A stretch of DNA of 64,000 bases from Colwellia sp. 75C3 (GCF_002836255.1 NZ_PJAU01000059.1:62001-126000), one strand, 5' to 3'. Shown: positions 8,752-18,330, numbered from the stretch's first letter. Program-made: numbers and translations. Notes: generated from the letters alone by a model not told the origin.

Positions 8752-10332
8752 ATGATAGAAAATGGAAATTTAATCCCTGATAAAGCTAAACTTGCGTGCC
8801 AAATATGTATTGTTGGTGGCGGAGTAGCTGGCATTGTTTTAGCAAACGAACTTAAAGATCACTTCGAAGATATAATACTTGTTGAATCGGGTGACATAAA
8901 TTATCAACAAGAAAGCCAAGATTTGTATCAGGCGGAAAGGTTTCCACCTCCCTTACCCGATCCACATTATGCAAGATTACGATTTTTGGGGGGCAGTAGT
9001 AATCACTGGCAAAATAATACCTCACCATTAGACCCTATAGACTTCGAGCATAGAGAATGGATCCCTAATAGCGGCTGGCCAATATCTTACGCAGACTTAT
9101 CTGTCCACTATATAAAAGCACAGCTTTATTGCGGTGTAGAAACGGATGGTTATCAAACCAATTACTGGAGAAAAAAATTAAATAAGATCGATTTAGTAGC
9201 TAACTCAAAAATTTTAGAAACTAGAATAACTAAAGCTTCCAACCCTCCAGTTCGTTTTTTTGCACAGCATGGTCAAGCAATTGTTGATGCAAAGAATATA
9301 AGGATACTAACAAATAGTAACCTCGTTGATATTGATTATGATAAACAAACAAAAAAAGCTAGAAGTATAGCCATTTTAAATAACAAAGGTAATAGTTTTA
9401 CATTGCATGCAGATACTTTTGTAATCGGTTTAGGTGGTCTCGAAAATGCTAGAATGCTGTTAGCATTTAATGAAAAATATGAAAATAAGCTCGGGAATCA
9501 AGGTGACAAAGTTGGCCGCTACTTTATGGAACATCCTACACCTAGAGCCGCCCATTTATTTACCGATAAACCAGAGAGTTTTGATTTATATCAAGCTTCG
9601 CTGTACGAACAGAAATATGTTCTTGGCTTCCTAACATTATCTAATGAGTCGTTAAGACAACACAAAACAACAAACCTAAGAATGCCAATGGTGCCTGCTA
9701 GCGAATATACAATTTCTGATGGCATATCTTCTTCTCATGTATTAGGGGCAGCCTTATCTGATTTAACATTACCCGAAGACACAGGTTCCCACTTGTATAA
9801 CATTGTTTCTGATATGGATATGGTTCTTGAAGCAATAGCACGTAAGAAATTTGATTCACATTTGTTTGACGGCGCTAATGAGGTAGGAGGGTTTGAGATT
9901 CCCATGATGATGGAACAAACACCAAGTGAAGATAATCGCATAAAATTAGGTACAAAACGAGATGCACTTGGCCTACCTAAAATAATTATTGACTACAAAG
10001 TCAGTGATTCAGATAAGAATAGATTATGGACATCCTTAGAAATCGCAGCGCAAGAAATAGGCGCTCAGTCATTAGGGCGATTAAAGTTACTTAAAAATCG
10101 CTCTAGTAGAATCTGGAATGATCAGCTCGGATTTAGTAATCATCATATGGGCACCACCCGCATGAGTACGACGCCAGAAACAGGGGTAGTTGACAGTAAC
10201 CAGCTAGTTTTCGGTACAGAGAATCTATATATTTCTGGTTCTTCCGTATTTTCTACCGGTGGTAATGTTCCACCAACACTAACCATAGTAGCAATGACTA
10301 TTAGACTTGCAGAGCATTTAAAAAATGGATAA
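8752..10332 (+). CDS. GMC-family FAD-dependent oxidoreductase
   Basis: A 526-residue flavoprotein. The dinucleotide-binding motif IVGGGVAGIVLANEL lies near residue 21, followed by LVESGD for the ADP-ribose contact. Near residue 463 is NHHMGTTRMS, the conserved GMC signature carrying the active-site His. The C-terminus (LYISGSSVFSTGGNVPPTLT) closes the FAD domain. GMC enzymes oxidise alcohol groups of sugars and other alcohols, so a role in oxidising an EPS sugar or sugar donor fits the location. It has no signal peptide of its own. Its stop lies 8 bases inside the start of a small gene encoding an exported protein, resembling two-subunit membrane sugar dehydrogenases in which the small subunit carries the Tat signal. 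The ATG at 8752 has only a weak ribosome site. Confidence 0.88.
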   Translation: MIENGNLIPDKAKLACQICIVGGGVAGIVLANELKDHFEDIILVESGDINYQQESQDLYQAERFPPPLPDPHYARLRFLGGSSNHWQNNTSPLDPIDFEHREWIPNSGWPISYADLSVHYIKAQLYCGVETDGYQTNYWRKKLNKIDLVANSKILETRITKASNPPVRFFAQHGQAIVDAKNIRILTNSNLVDIDYDKQTKKARSIAILNNKGNSFTLHADTFVIGLGGLENARMLLAFNEKYENKLGNQGDKVGRYFMEHPTPRAAHLFTDKPESFDLYQASLYEQKYVLGFLTLSNESLRQHKTTNLRMPMVPASEYTISDGISSSHVLGAALSDLTLPEDTGSHLYNIVSDMDMVLEAIARKKFDSHLFDGANEVGGFEIPMMMEQTPSEDNRIKLGTKRDALGLPKIIIDYKVSDSDKNRLWTSLEIAAQEIGAQSLGRLKLLKNRSSRIWNDQLGFSNHHMGTTRMSTTPETGVVDSNQLVFGTENLYISGSSVFSTGGNVPPTLTIVAMTIRLAEHLKNG

Positions 10333-10657
10333 AAGCAAAAGAAAACTATTAAAAGCATTGTCTGTATTTTCAGTGACAACTATCAGTGCACCATTATTTG
10401 CTGGTTTAGGAGGGTACAAGCATCCTAATTCAACACACGAGTTATTTAATTTGGCTTTAAAAACTTGGCAAAAATCGGAAGATATATGCCCAGAATTATA
10501 TATTGAACAAATAGGAATAAACCAAGTCAACTACAAATATATACAAAAAAATCAATTTGTTGCTGGAGAAATCATTGAGCTTGATGGCTTAGTTCTCAGT
10601 AAATGTGAAGTGGCCGGCCTTGCCAATATTGCATTAATTATTAAGGAGCAGAACTAA
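10325..10657 (+). CDS. Small exported protein, possible partner of the GMC oxidoreductase
   Basis: A 110-residue protein whose N-terminus SKRKLLKALSVFSVTTISAPLFAG looks like a signal sequence. The basic stretch followed by LLK recalls a Tat signal, but the twin Arg is Lys-Arg here, so export by Sec or a relaxed Tat route is uncertain. The mature part has no motif I recognise. The gene overlaps the end of the GMC oxidoreductase by 8 bases and should be translationally coupled to it. By analogy with gluconate-2-dehydrogenase-like enzymes, it may be a small accessory subunit that escorts or anchors the flavoprotein. That role is inference from gene order only. Confidence 0.7.
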   Translation: MDKSKRKLLKALSVFSVTTISAPLFAGLGGYKHPNSTHELFNLALKTWQKSEDICPELYIEQIGINQVNYKYIQKNQFVAGEIIELDGLVLSKCEVAGLANIALIIKEQN

Positions 10658-10660
10658 ACA

Positions 10661-11722
10661 ATGTTCGGTTTATTAAGAACAATTCTTGCTATCAATGTTG
10701 TTGCCTATCATATTCTAAAAGTTCCAGCTATTGGACCTTATGCTGTATATTCTTTTTTCATATTGAGTGGTTTTTTAATGACCATGATTATGCAAAAAAC
10801 ATATGGTTATACTTTATTAGGCTTTAAAAACTACGCATCAAACAGACTTTTAAGGCTGTATCCAATTTATTGGATATTAATGCTTGTTACCTTGATAATA
10901 ATCTATTTTGTTGGCAATGACATTGCACAAGAATTTCATCATAGCTTGAGAGTCCCTACAACTTGGCAGGAATTCCTTATTAATACTTTAATGATATTTC
11001 CTGGGTTAATGGAATATCCGACACGTGTATTACCAGCCACATGGGCACTAACCATAGAGCTGTTTTTTTACCTATTGATTGGTTTGGGAATATCTAAAAA
11101 TAGAAAGGTAACACTTGTGTGGTTTATCTCTAGCATAAGTTATATGGTATTTATTATGTATTCTACTAAAGCTATTGCCTATGACTATGGTAGCCTATTA
11201 ACAGCTTCACTCCCTTTCTCTCTGGGGGCTTTTATCTATCACTACAAGCAATCACTATATTCTTTGCTGGAGAGATATATTCCATTAAAAGTAAGCTTAC
11301 CATTATTTATTGTTAATTTAGCACTAAGCCTTTCTTTACCAATATTTTGGTCAGACTCTTTTAGTTGGAAAATGAGTTTCATTTTTGAGACTTTGAATAT
11401 TGCATTAACAGCTTGCCTAATTCTTCAATTACAAAACATTAAAACAAACAAAAAATGGATGACGCTGGATAAAAAAATTGGAGACTATTCCTATCCGATA
11501 TATATATTCCACTGGACCGCTGCGCTCATCGTTTTCTGGTTGCTTACAGTGCCGAATATTCAACTACCAAAGTTCAATAACGATATAGTTATATTTTTAG
11601 GTTCTTTGGTTATTTCCTATGTAATCGGATCGTTTGCTAATAAATTCAATGATAAATACATAGAAAAACTAAGGAAGAAAAATAGGAAGGTAAAGGGGAA
11701 AAGGAATTTGGCTAAAGTATGA
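10661..11722 (+). CDS. Acyltransferase family 3 membrane protein (OafA/YrhL-like)
   Basis: A 353-residue integral membrane protein with about ten hydrophobic segments. It shows the acyltransferase-3 pattern: an N-terminal segment with a conserved His (NVVAYHILKVP), then FFILSGFLM, RLLRLYPIYW, and WALTIELFFYLLIG. Such proteins O-acetylate or otherwise acylate sugars of surface polysaccharides. The start ATG is preceded by AAGGAG at a good distance. The stop TGA overlaps the ATG of the following O-antigen-ligase-like gene, so the two are probably translated together. A second protein of the same family is encoded at 15995-17101, implying two distinct acylation steps. Confidence 0.9.
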   Translation: MFGLLRTILAINVVAYHILKVPAIGPYAVYSFFILSGFLMTMIMQKTYGYTLLGFKNYASNRLLRLYPIYWILMLVTLIIIYFVGNDIAQEFHHSLRVPTTWQEFLINTLMIFPGLMEYPTRVLPATWALTIELFFYLLIGLGISKNRKVTLVWFISSISYMVFIMYSTKAIAYDYGSLLTASLPFSLGAFIYHYKQSLYSLLERYIPLKVSLPLFIVNLALSLSLPIFWSDSFSWKMSFIFETLNIALTACLILQLQNIKTNKKWMTLDKKIGDYSYPIYIFHWTAALIVFWLLTVPNIQLPKFNNDIVIFLGSLVISYVIGSFANKFNDKYIEKLRKKNRKVKGKRNLAKV

Positions 11723-13071
11723 GAGATGTAGTTGTTCTAATCATTATTTTATTATTTCTAATTATAGCGTTTCGCGATAGTCTTGGTGGGATGATAGCTT
11801 ATTGGTGGTTTGCTATTTTTAGACCACAAGACTGGGTCTATATGGATATCACTGGTTTTAGGTTTCCTATGATAGCCACAATCCTGTTTTTCATCCCTTC
11901 AATGTTTCGTGGTAAATATCCTACACTTAAGGACGGTATAGCAATACTTATGGTTACGTGGTACCTGTTAATGGTACTCTCCGCTAATATCAATGGCTGT
12001 AGTGACTTATTTCAGAAAATAGAACCACTACAATACATGTTTTTGCTAATGTTCGCAGTACTACTCTCCGCAAGTGTCATTGAAAATAAACAACACTTAT
12101 TATATTTAATAGCAATTGTCGGTCTATCCTTAGGGTTTTACTCTGGGAAAGCGGGTATACAAGCAATATTAGCTGGTGGTACTTCTACTTACGGCGCATC
12201 GAATTTAGAAGGGATATTTTCAGGTAGTAACGCTTTTGCAATGGGGAGTGGTATTTTACTGTTTTTTCTTATTTTCATCTACCAGCAATGCTCAAATTGT
12301 AATTCAAAAGGATTGTTTCCAAAGTACATAATTCTTCATCCAAAATTATTTTCAATTGTTATGTTATTATTTATTATAGGTACTATTTTTAATATTATAT
12401 CCTTGTCTTCTAGAGGTTCTGCATTAGCGACATTTTTAGCATTAGTCTTACTTTTTGTATTAAATGGTAAATGGTTTAAAAAAGCTTTCTTAATGATACC
12501 TATATTAGCAATTACTATTACAATCATCCCACTACCAGAGGGCTATGAGCAGCGTATAGAATCAGCCTTTGCGGAAAAAGAAGAGTTGGATGCTTCTGCT
12601 GCATCTAGACCTCACTTTTGGAAAGTAGCAACTAAAATGACTCAAAGTTATCCATTAGGCGTAGGTCCTGGTTGTTTTCGAGAATATTACGATTTTTTTG
12701 ATGATTCAAATGGCAAGTATCGCCGTGCTAGAGATGTACATAGTAGTCATTTTCAGGTACTTGCTGAGTCAGGTTATTTAGGCATATTTACATGGGGGCT
12801 TTTGTTTGTTTTTACTTATCTTCGATTATTTAAACTTCGTAGAATAGTTAAAGCAAATGAAAAAAATCTTGATAACCCAATATTCTATACACAATTATGC
12901 AATGCCATTATTTGCAGTATCACTGTATACCTTATTGGCGGGTCGCTTTATTCTCTAGCATTCAACGATTTAATATGGCTCAATTTTGGCATTACCATTG
13001 TATTGACAAAATTAATAAACAAAGAAGTAACTTCAATACCAACAAACGGCAAGGAGTCCCGAATAGGATAA
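11719..13071 (+). CDS. O-antigen ligase/polymerase-like membrane protein, exosortase A-associated
   Basis: A 450-residue polytopic membrane protein. The N-terminal block GMIAYWWFAIFRPQDWVYMDITG is typical of the putative O-glycosylation ligase of exosortase A loci. The Wzy_C-type core includes SSRGSALATFLALVLLFVL and a periplasmic loop with a conserved His in RARDVHSSHFQVLAESGYLG. The family joins lipid-linked glycan to an acceptor (ligase) or to another repeat unit (Wzy polymerase). Here it is the only candidate for that step in the window. Its ATG overlaps the previous stop. The 3' end lies only 2 bases from the end of a convergent gene. Confidence 0.87.
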   Translation: MRDVVVLIIILLFLIIAFRDSLGGMIAYWWFAIFRPQDWVYMDITGFRFPMIATILFFIPSMFRGKYPTLKDGIAILMVTWYLLMVLSANINGCSDLFQKIEPLQYMFLLMFAVLLSASVIENKQHLLYLIAIVGLSLGFYSGKAGIQAILAGGTSTYGASNLEGIFSGSNAFAMGSGILLFFLIFIYQQCSNCNSKGLFPKYIILHPKLFSIVMLLFIIGTIFNIISLSSRGSALATFLALVLLFVLNGKWFKKAFLMIPILAITITIIPLPEGYEQRIESAFAEKEELDASAASRPHFWKVATKMTQSYPLGVGPGCFREYYDFFDDSNGKYRRARDVHSSHFQVLAESGYLGIFTWGLLFVFTYLRLFKLRRIVKANEKNLDNPIFYTQLCNAIICSITVYLIGGSLYSLAFNDLIWLNFGITIVLTKLINKEVTSIPTNGKESRIG

Positions 13072-13073
13072 AC

Positions 13074-13649
13074 TTATAAACCGATAGCCAACCAACTTAG
13101 TGATGCTTGAGAAAGTCGAGTATCACACCAAGTATGGAAGCTAAGTACAAAAGAACTTGTAGTAATATTGCTTACTCTTGCTTTTAATCGGTGATCGGGC
13201 CCGTTCGCAAAATCTAACGTTTGAAAAGATGCTAATACATGAGGAACTGAAAGAAATGGTGAATCGAATTTGATTGTCTTTTCAACAATCCCCTTTTTGC
13301 CATTACATTGGCTTGATTGCATCAATTCAGGAAATAGTTGAGTAGACAAACTAACATCTCCGCTTTGAACTTGCATCAAGCTCTGCTCGTTACGAACACC
13401 ATTTACCAAACCGTTAATTAAGGATAATTGATTATTAATCGCCGCATCTTTTCTTTTTATATCAGTTAATAAGCTAGCTATTTCCTGTTGTTGGACTAAA
13501 AGTTTATCAGTAATATTGGTACTTGAATTTGTTAAGGTGTGTAGTACGATATTTTCTACTTTAGATGGCAGTACAAATAGCATAGCTAATAGGGTAATAG
13601 ATACACTGCTACAAATTATTGCAATTGGGTGAAACTGTTTTTTTATCAT
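13074..13649 (-). CDS. Membrane-anchored H-type lectin domain protein
   Basis: A 191-residue protein with an N-terminal membrane segment (about residues 10-28, IAIICSSVSITLLAMLFVLP). A heptad-like stretch follows (about 45-78: LLVQQQEIASLLTDIKRKDAAI), suggesting a short coiled coil. The C-terminal 70 residues match the H-type lectin pattern: IKFDSPFLSVPHVLASFQTL, then RVSNITTSSFVLSFHTW and final WLAIG. H-type lectins are trimeric, often GalNAc-binding, beta-sandwich domains known mainly from animals and Dictyostelium and occasionally found in bacteria. The coiled coil would fit trimer formation. The gene lies antisense within the EPS locus, 2 bases from the ligase gene. Binding of the cell's own EPS at the inner membrane surface is a reasonable but untested guess. 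Confidence 0.75.
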   Translation of the reverse strand: MIKKQFHPIAIICSSVSITLLAMLFVLPSKVENIVLHTLTNSSTNITDKLLVQQQEIASLLTDIKRKDAAINNQLSLINGLVNGVRNEQSLMQVQSGDVSLSTQLFPELMQSSQCNGKKGIVEKTIKFDSPFLSVPHVLASFQTLDFANGPDHRLKARVSNITTSSFVLSFHTWCDTRLSQASLSWLAIGL

Positions 13650-13812
13650 GAGTTATCTTATAAACATTTAGTGTTAATTTGCATAATTTAAAGTAACATT
13701 AACACCATGTAAACATGTTAATGACTATACATCTCCATTTGGTTATAAATTCAAATAATTATTAATATAACTCCGTGAAACAGTGTGTATTGATTCAGCG
13801 GAAATAAATAAA

Positions 13813-14928
13813 ATGAAAAAAAATAATATAATGCACATAACCTTTGACATGCGTATCGGAGGCACTGAAATGGTTATTAAAAATATAATAGATGGCAGCG
13901 ACACTAATTTATTTTCAATGACCGTTCTCTGTATAGAATCTCCTTTAGGTCCATTTGCTGAAGATCTTAAAAAAAACAATATTCGATTCTTCGAATCCAA
14001 CCGTCAGCCTGGCTTTGACATAAATTTAATAAAAAAAATTCGCGGTATCGTAAAAAAGAATAATATAGATATTATTCATTGTCATCAGTATACCCCATGG
14101 GTATACGGTGTAATCGCCGCAGCGTTCACTAAAACAAGAGTTATTTTCACCGAACATGGACGGTTTTATCCAGACTCAAGTTCCTGGAAACGCAAATTAG
14201 TTAACCCAATCCTCAATTTATTTACCGATCAGGTAACCGCAATTTCAAAAGCCACGCAACAAGCTCTTGTTAAATGTGAAAGTATTAACGAAACATCAAT
14301 TGACGTTGTATATAACGGGATAACACCTTTAACCGTTGTTCAGTCTGACGTAGATAAATTAAGAATAGAATTGTCTATCGCTGAGAGCCATAACATTCTC
14401 GGTACTATCGCTCGTTTCGATCCGATAAAAAATCATATTATGATGTTAAAAGCTTTTGCGTTTGTACTTGAACAACAACCAAATACTACCTTAATCATTG
14501 TAGGTGACGGCGAAGAACGTGAAAACATTGAAGCTTGTATTAAACAACTAAACTTAGCTCAAAATGTAATTTTAACTGGCTATCAAACAAAGCCACATAA
14601 TTACTTAGCTTTAATGGATATATACTTGCTATCATCCTTTAGCGAAGGAACCTCGATGACACTTTTAGAGGCTATGTCGTTAGGTAAGCCTTGTGTAGTT
14701 ACAGATGCGGGGGGGAATCCTGAAATTGTGGTAAATGGAGGAAATGGTTTTGTTACGCCAAATGATAATGCTCAAAAGTTTGCTCAAGGAATAACAAATA
14801 TTCTTGAATCTACTGTGAACAAAAATCAATTTGGTCAAGCATCAAAAAGTAGATTTGATTCTCATTTTTCAGAAATGAATATGAACAAACAATACCATTA
14901 TTTATATAACCAAGTCTTATCAGGATAA
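13813..14928 (+). CDS. Glycosyltransferase family 4
   Basis: A GT-B glycosyltransferase of about 371 residues. The N-terminus IMHITFDMRIGGTEMVIKNII carries the glycine-rich acceptor-domain loop. The donor domain has LGTIARFDPIKNH and the EX7E motif in SEGTSMTLLEAMSLGKPCVV. An in-frame upstream GTG at 13783 would add ten residues, but the ATG at 13813 starts exactly at the usual family N-terminus and is preferred. The gene begins a new + strand run after the antisense lectin gene, and the sulfotransferase gene follows after 13 bases. Sugar specificity cannot be read from the sequence. Confidence 0.9.
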   Translation: MKKNNIMHITFDMRIGGTEMVIKNIIDGSDTNLFSMTVLCIESPLGPFAEDLKKNNIRFFESNRQPGFDINLIKKIRGIVKKNNIDIIHCHQYTPWVYGVIAAAFTKTRVIFTEHGRFYPDSSSWKRKLVNPILNLFTDQVTAISKATQQALVKCESINETSIDVVYNGITPLTVVQSDVDKLRIELSIAESHNILGTIARFDPIKNHIMMLKAFAFVLEQQPNTTLIIVGDGEERENIEACIKQLNLAQNVILTGYQTKPHNYLALMDIYLLSSFSEGTSMTLLEAMSLGKPCVVTDAGGNPEIVVNGGNGFVTPNDNAQKFAQGITNILESTVNKNQFGQASKSRFDSHFSEMNMNKQYHYLYNQVLSG

Positions 14929-14941
14929 TTAGATTATTAAT

Positions 14942-15991
14942 ATGAGTTTAACTAACAAATTTAAAAATAGATTATTGAACCTTTTCTTAAAGTTCCTAAA
15001 GAATGAAAAAATTCAACAAAGTGTGCACGACTCTATCAAATTATCTAAACAAGACTTAGGTACTCTTCATAATGAGGATAATCCATATGATCACAGTACA
15101 AATTGTGTTTCAAATAGTCAAATAACATCTGAGCGTGATGACATAGTATTCATTACTAGTCGTTTTCGAAGTGGTTCAACCTTGCTATGGAATATATTTA
15201 GAAACATTGATGGTTGCACATCATATTACGAACCTTTCAATGAACGCCGCTGGTTCGACAAAACGTCTAGGGGCGAGCATGTTGATTCAACTCATATTGG
15301 AGTAGATGATTACTCTAGTGAATATGATGGTATGGAACACTTAGATCAATATTATCAAGAAGACTGGATCAGAGAAGGTTTGTTCATGGATTCCAATACA
15401 TGGGCGCCTGATATGAAATCATACATTTGTGAGTTAATTAATAAAGCAGAAGGCCGTCCTGTTTTACAATTCAACCGTATTGATTTTCGTTTACCCTGGT
15501 TAAAACAGCATTTCCCTAATGCAAAGTTTATTCACCTGCACCGTCACCCTAGAGATCAATGGTATTCATTTCTAACGGACAAAAAACTGATGACCAAAGA
15601 TAATATTGAAACCACCTACATAGACGGTTTTTACTTAAATTCATGGTGTGATGATTTAGCAAAACATTTCCCTTTTTTAGACCAGAGAACAACTACGCAC
15701 CCTTACCAACGCTTCTATTATCTCTGGAAGTTGTCTTACCTGTACGGTAAAAAAGAATCGAATCAAAGTATTAGTCTTAAACAGCTGATGCAAGACCCAA
15801 ATAAGATTTTACAAGATCTTTTTACAGAGTTAAATATCGATTATAAGCACCTAAAGCAAGCAGCATCAGTTATAGAAAATCAAGGTGTAGATAAGTGGAA
15901 AAAATTTGCCGATAATAACTGGTTTGAAAAACTTGAACAAGAATGTGAATCAGAACTTACCATGTTTTTGAACTCATTAAATGCTAGTTAA
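14942..15991 (+). CDS. Sulfotransferase family protein
   Basis: A 349-residue protein of the PAPS-dependent sulfotransferase superfamily. The 5'-phosphosulfate-binding loop is visible as SRFRSGSTLLWNIF near residue 72. The 3'-phosphate region is FIHLHRHPRDQWYSF near residue 196. The conserved acidic substrate region includes YYEPFNERRW. These enzymes transfer sulfate from PAPS to a hydroxyl; within an EPS locus the likely acceptor is a sugar of the polysaccharide or of its lipid-linked intermediate. The stop is followed after 3 bases by the second acyltransferase-3 gene. Together with a second sulfotransferase-like gene at 25624, it supports a sulfated surface polymer, a common trait in marine bacteria. 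PAPS synthesis genes are not in the window. Confidence 0.84.
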   Translation: MSLTNKFKNRLLNLFLKFLKNEKIQQSVHDSIKLSKQDLGTLHNEDNPYDHSTNCVSNSQITSERDDIVFITSRFRSGSTLLWNIFRNIDGCTSYYEPFNERRWFDKTSRGEHVDSTHIGVDDYSSEYDGMEHLDQYYQEDWIREGLFMDSNTWAPDMKSYICELINKAEGRPVLQFNRIDFRLPWLKQHFPNAKFIHLHRHPRDQWYSFLTDKKLMTKDNIETTYIDGFYLNSWCDDLAKHFPFLDQRTTTHPYQRFYYLWKLSYLYGKKESNQSISLKQLMQDPNKILQDLFTELNIDYKHLKQAASVIENQGVDKWKKFADNNWFEKLEQECESELTMFLNSLNAS

Positions 15992-15994
15992 CTA

Positions 15995-17101
15995 ATGATT
16001 TTAATCATGGATATTGTCAGAGGCCTAGCCGCCTTATGGGTGTTTTTTTATCATTCAAAGCAAATTTTTGCGCAGTCATCTCCTTTATTATATGAATTAG
16101 CTAAATATGGACATTTGGGTGTGCCAATGTTTTTTGTTATTTCAGGGTACGTTATAGCATATTCAGCTGAATCATCCTTATCTAAAAATGCTTCCCCAAA
16201 GGATTTTCTAAAAAAGAGATTTTTGCGAATATATCCAACATTTTGGGCTTCGATTATAGTTGTAATATTAATGCCTTATGCAATAGAATTCATAGCTATG
16301 TTTAAGTCAGGTACATATATACAGCCGATATCGTTGTTATCAAAAATGAGCTCTATCGAATGGCTTTATTTTGTAAGCTTAACCAAAGTTTTTTTTTCAA
16401 ATGGTTCTAATGTTCAAGAACAATTCAATGCCATTAACTCTGTGTACTGGTCATTAGCAATTGAATTTCAATTTTATTTATTAGTATACCTAGCCCTACA
16501 TTTCAAAAAACATTTTAAAAAAATCCTATTAATAGTTACTGGTGCAAGCTTTTTGAACCAAGTATTAGGCATCGAATTGAGCGGTGGCCTTTTCATACAT
16601 TATTGGCAAATGTTCGCTTGTGGACTTGCGTTAGCTTATTTACATAAAGGCAACATTTACTTTCAGAAGATAGTAACTAAACACACCCTAATAATTTCAT
16701 CATTATTGAACATAATAATACTGATTTCTTTGATAACTTATATAGATTTTAATTTGACTATTTCCAATTTTTCATTTGCAGTTATCTTTGTATTAATGTT
16801 ATGGATAGTGGCCCCGTTTGAAGACGCACTAGTACAATTAAAGCGGGGAAGGATAACAAAATACTTTCTCGAATTATTTTTGATTTTAGGCGCGATGTCT
16901 TATTCAGTATATCTTCTCCACGCAAAACTTTATCAAATACCCGAAATGTTTGTTCGCCAGATTATAGAACCCAGTAACATCGCCTATGGGATATTAACAA
17001 TCGTTCTAACTATAGTACTTTGTGCTCCATTTTATTATTTTATTGAGCGAAGCTTTATGAGTAAAAATTATTCAAAAATACATAAAAATATAATTTCTTG
17101 A
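15995..17101 (+). CDS. Acyltransferase family 3 membrane protein (second copy)
   Basis: A 368-residue polytopic protein of the OafA/YrhL-type acyltransferase family. The N-terminus reads MDIVRGLAALWVFFYHSKQIFA with the conserved His in the first membrane segment, followed by GHLGVPMFFVISGYVIAYS, RFLRIYPTFWASI, and NSVYWSLAIEFQFYL. About ten hydrophobic segments are visible. It should acylate a sugar in the EPS, probably at a different position from the protein encoded at 10661. The ATG at 15995 is 3 bases after the sulfotransferase stop. A second in-frame ATG four codons later (16007) fits the family N-terminus equally well. Confidence 0.9.
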   Translation: MILIMDIVRGLAALWVFFYHSKQIFAQSSPLLYELAKYGHLGVPMFFVISGYVIAYSAESSLSKNASPKDFLKKRFLRIYPTFWASIIVVILMPYAIEFIAMFKSGTYIQPISLLSKMSSIEWLYFVSLTKVFFSNGSNVQEQFNAINSVYWSLAIEFQFYLLVYLALHFKKHFKKILLIVTGASFLNQVLGIELSGGLFIHYWQMFACGLALAYLHKGNIYFQKIVTKHTLIISSLLNIIILISLITYIDFNLTISNFSFAVIFVLMLWIVAPFEDALVQLKRGRITKYFLELFLILGAMSYSVYLLHAKLYQIPEMFVRQIIEPSNIAYGILTIVLTIVLCAPFYYFIERSFMSKNYSKIHKNIIS

Positions 17102-17121
17102 TATTAAGTAGAGATAAATAA

Positions 17122-18276
17122 ATGACAAAAAAAACCTTATTAATAAGCGAGATATTCCCACCCACCAATGGCGGTAGTGGACGCTGGTTTTGGGAGCTTT
17201 ATTCACGGTTATCGAGAAGTGAATATATAATCGCTGCAGGCCAAGCCGTGTTTGATGAAGCTTTTGATAAAACTCATGATTTAAATGTTACACGTGTAAA
17301 CCTTACATCGCCAAGTTGGGGAATAAAAAGTTTAAGTGGTATAACGTTTTACGGGCGTGTCTTTAATAATATTAGAAAACTCATTAAACAACATGATGTA
17401 ACTACAATTCACTGTGGACGTTGTATACCCGAGGGGTTTATCGGCTATCTATTCAAAAAAACGTTCAATATCCCTTACATTTGTTTTATCCATGGGGAAG
17501 ATGTAGAAGCCGCAGCCACTAGCCGCGAGCTATCTTGGATTGTACGAAAGGTTTTGTCTAACGCTTCAACATTAATTTGTAATAGCCAAAATACAGCTAA
17601 TTTAATTCGGAATAATTGGGATGCAAATCCTGACATAACGGAAATATTAAATCCAGGCTGCGATACAGATCGCTTCATTCCTGCCGAACAAAATGATGAT
17701 ATTAAGGAGTCTTTAGGCTGGAAAGGTAAACGAGTTGTTTTAACCGTTGGTCGCCTTCAAAAGCGCAAAGGTCAAGATATGCTAATAAGAGCATTACCGG
17801 AGATCAAAAAATCTATTCCTGATGTACTCTATGCAATTATTGGTGGCGGTTCAGAAAAGCAAGAATTAGAAGTTTTGACTCAAAAACTGGGGCTTGAAGA
17901 TAATGTTCTTTTCATGTCGGAAATCAGTGATGAGGAGATGATTCAAGCCTACCAGCAATGTGATGTTTTTGCATTACCCAATCGAACTTATCAACAAGAC
18001 ATCGAAGGTTTTGGTATGGTATTAGTAGAAGCTCAAGCATGTGAAAAACCGGTAATTGCTGGTGATTCAGGTGGTACAGCTGAAACTATGGTCATTGGTA
18101 AAACAGGCTTTATTATAGATTGTACACAACCTGAACCGATAGCACTTAAATTGACGGAGTTATTGCAGAATCCGGAAAAATGTGAAGAGATAGGAGCTAA
18201 AGCTAGAAAACATGTAGAGTATTCCTTAGACTGGAAAGTACACACTGAAAAAGCTAAATCTATTTTTAATATTTAA
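17122..18276 (+). CDS. Glycosyltransferase family 4 (PimB-like)
   Basis: A 384-residue GT-B glycosyltransferase. The N-terminal ISEIFPPTNGGSGRWFWELYSRL matches the pattern of PimB-like and related mannosyltransferases. The donor domain shows LTVGRLQKRKGQDMLIRALPEI and the EX7E motif in IEGFGMVLVEAQACEKPVIAGDSGG. It probably adds a hexose, and mannose would fit the ManC gene further along, although this remains inference. It lies 20 bases after the acyltransferase gene and 54 bases before the flippase gene, in the same orientation. Confidence 0.9.
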   Translation: MTKKTLLISEIFPPTNGGSGRWFWELYSRLSRSEYIIAAGQAVFDEAFDKTHDLNVTRVNLTSPSWGIKSLSGITFYGRVFNNIRKLIKQHDVTTIHCGRCIPEGFIGYLFKKTFNIPYICFIHGEDVEAAATSRELSWIVRKVLSNASTLICNSQNTANLIRNNWDANPDITEILNPGCDTDRFIPAEQNDDIKESLGWKGKRVVLTVGRLQKRKGQDMLIRALPEIKKSIPDVLYAIIGGGSEKQELEVLTQKLGLEDNVLFMSEISDEEMIQAYQQCDVFALPNRTYQQDIEGFGMVLVEAQACEKPVIAGDSGGTAETMVIGKTGFIIDCTQPEPIALKLTELLQNPEKCEEIGAKARKHVEYSLDWKVHTEKAKSIFNI

Positions 18277-18330
18277 GAAACGAGGCCTTATGCTTTGTAA
18301 TAGACAAAGAACAACACTGATGGAAATATC

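Noticed and set aside
10325..10657. Classical Tat signal on the small GMC-linked protein
   Set aside because: The basic motif is Lys-Arg-Lys and not Arg-Arg, so a Tat assignment is not safe.
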